Source: Bacteroidetes bacterium GWF2_35_48
Lineage (GTDB): Bacteria; Bacteroidota; Bacteroidia; Bacteroidales; GWF2-35-48
Direction of reading: 5' to 3'
Assembly: GCA_001769125.1 (NCBI GenBank)
Contig: MEOG01000124.1
Coordinates: forward strand, 1-64,000
DNA length: 64,000 bases
Shown here: piece after piece, positions 63,849 to 64,000 of the stretch
Layout: each line of letters begins with the position of its first letter
Numbering within the stretch: position 1 is the stretch's first letter
Position numbers and translations under genes: made by a program
The notes under the pieces: model-generated
Seen by the model: only the letters and a program-made list of their open reading frames with translations
The model's database searches: none
What the model was told of the DNA's origin: nothing

Positions 63849-64000
63849 TTATCGAATCAATGTTACAACTCCGGTTATAGGATCTGTGCCATTATTTAGT
63901 TTAAGAATATACACATACGAACCGGTTGATGCTTCTTTGCCATTGTATGTTCCGTCCCACCAATTTTCCTGATCATACAATTTATCTGCTGAAAATATTA
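63849..64000 (-). CDS. C-terminus of a gliding-motility-type T9SS protein, cut by window edge
   Basis: The minus-strand frame runs from the window edge to TAA at 63849-63851. It reads ENWWDGTYNGKEASTGSYVYILKLNN, then GTDPITGVVTLIR, the end of the gliding-motility-associated C-terminal domain. It is very similar to the last 50 residues of the adhesin at 40678-45189 (WDGTYNGNEVTTGSYVYILNLNDG). The N-terminal part lies outside the window. Confidence 0.85.
   Translation of the reverse strand, partial: IFSADKLYDQENWWDGTYNGKEASTGSYVYILKLNNGTDPITGVVTLIR

Overview
The window looks like a chromosome segment from a free-living member of the Bacteroidota. The evidence is low GC with A/T-rich intergenic DNA, a -7 element of the form TAnnTTTG before many genes, type IX secretion (T9SS) sorting domains and gliding-motility-type C-termini, propeller/Y_Y_Y sensor kinases, LytTR regulators, SpoIIE-type phosphatases with long sensor modules, a CarboxypepD_reg TonB-dependent receptor, and BlaI plus M56-peptidase pairs. 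Genus cannot be assigned from the sequence alone. The host uses the standard code: TGG is the usual Trp codon and TGA ends several genes (near 8850, 8858 and 12601).

Layout. 0-5.4 kb: a BamE-like lipoprotein, a small XRE regulator behind direct repeats, and a LytTR response regulator with its propeller histidine kinase. 5.6-6.9 kb: a two-gene foreign cassette next to tRNA-Asn whose reading frames contain five in-frame TGA codons and no TGG; the second gene has a tyrosine-recombinase fold. 7-14.6 kb: housekeeping and small genes (PfkB kinase, RlmI-like methyltransferase, Cache-only membrane protein, dihydroorotase, HMA-domain protein, YdcF-like protein). 14.8-23.2 kb: PpiD/SurA-like foldase, a giant propeller-PAS-SpoIIE sensor phosphatase and a TonB-dependent receptor. 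23.3-28.8 kb: a RhuM fragment and a DUF4350-MoxR-(GT39)-DUF58 locus. 29-34.9 kb: an MFS transporter and then a BlaR1/BlaI-type module. The blaI-like promoter and the promoter of a TPR plus metallo-beta-lactamase-fold operon carry the same paired inverted repeats. 35-40.5 kb: a fold-back repeat element, pyrB, truA, a TPR-SpoIIE protein, phage-derived debris, a GIY-YIG gene and tRNA-Val. 40.7-47.9 kb: secreted T9SS-type proteins, including a 1503-residue SprB-repeat adhesin. 48-54.8 kb: valS, a CtpA-type protease flanked by three related structured repeats, and a coiled-coil membrane protein with a SHOCT-like tail. 54.8-61.5 kb: an M43-like secreted protease and a propeller protein preceded by four CGGT direct repeats at about 21-bp spacing, then a stand-alone LytTR protein, a TPR/anti-sigma-like membrane protein and an ECF sigma factor. 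62-64 kb: a membrane glycosyltransferase-like TPR protein and the C-terminus of another T9SS protein.

How the genes may work together. Three local circuits stand out: the ECF sigma/TPR membrane protein/LytTR run next to T9SS cargo with candidate LytTR boxes; the BlaI operator pair shared by two operons; and the linked response regulator and propeller kinase. The most unusual feature is the cassette with in-frame TGA codons at 5644-6696. The intergenic DNA is also rich in fold-back elements: three related TTAGTG-ended elements with compensatory stem changes, a nested 299-bp element, and palindromic repeats.
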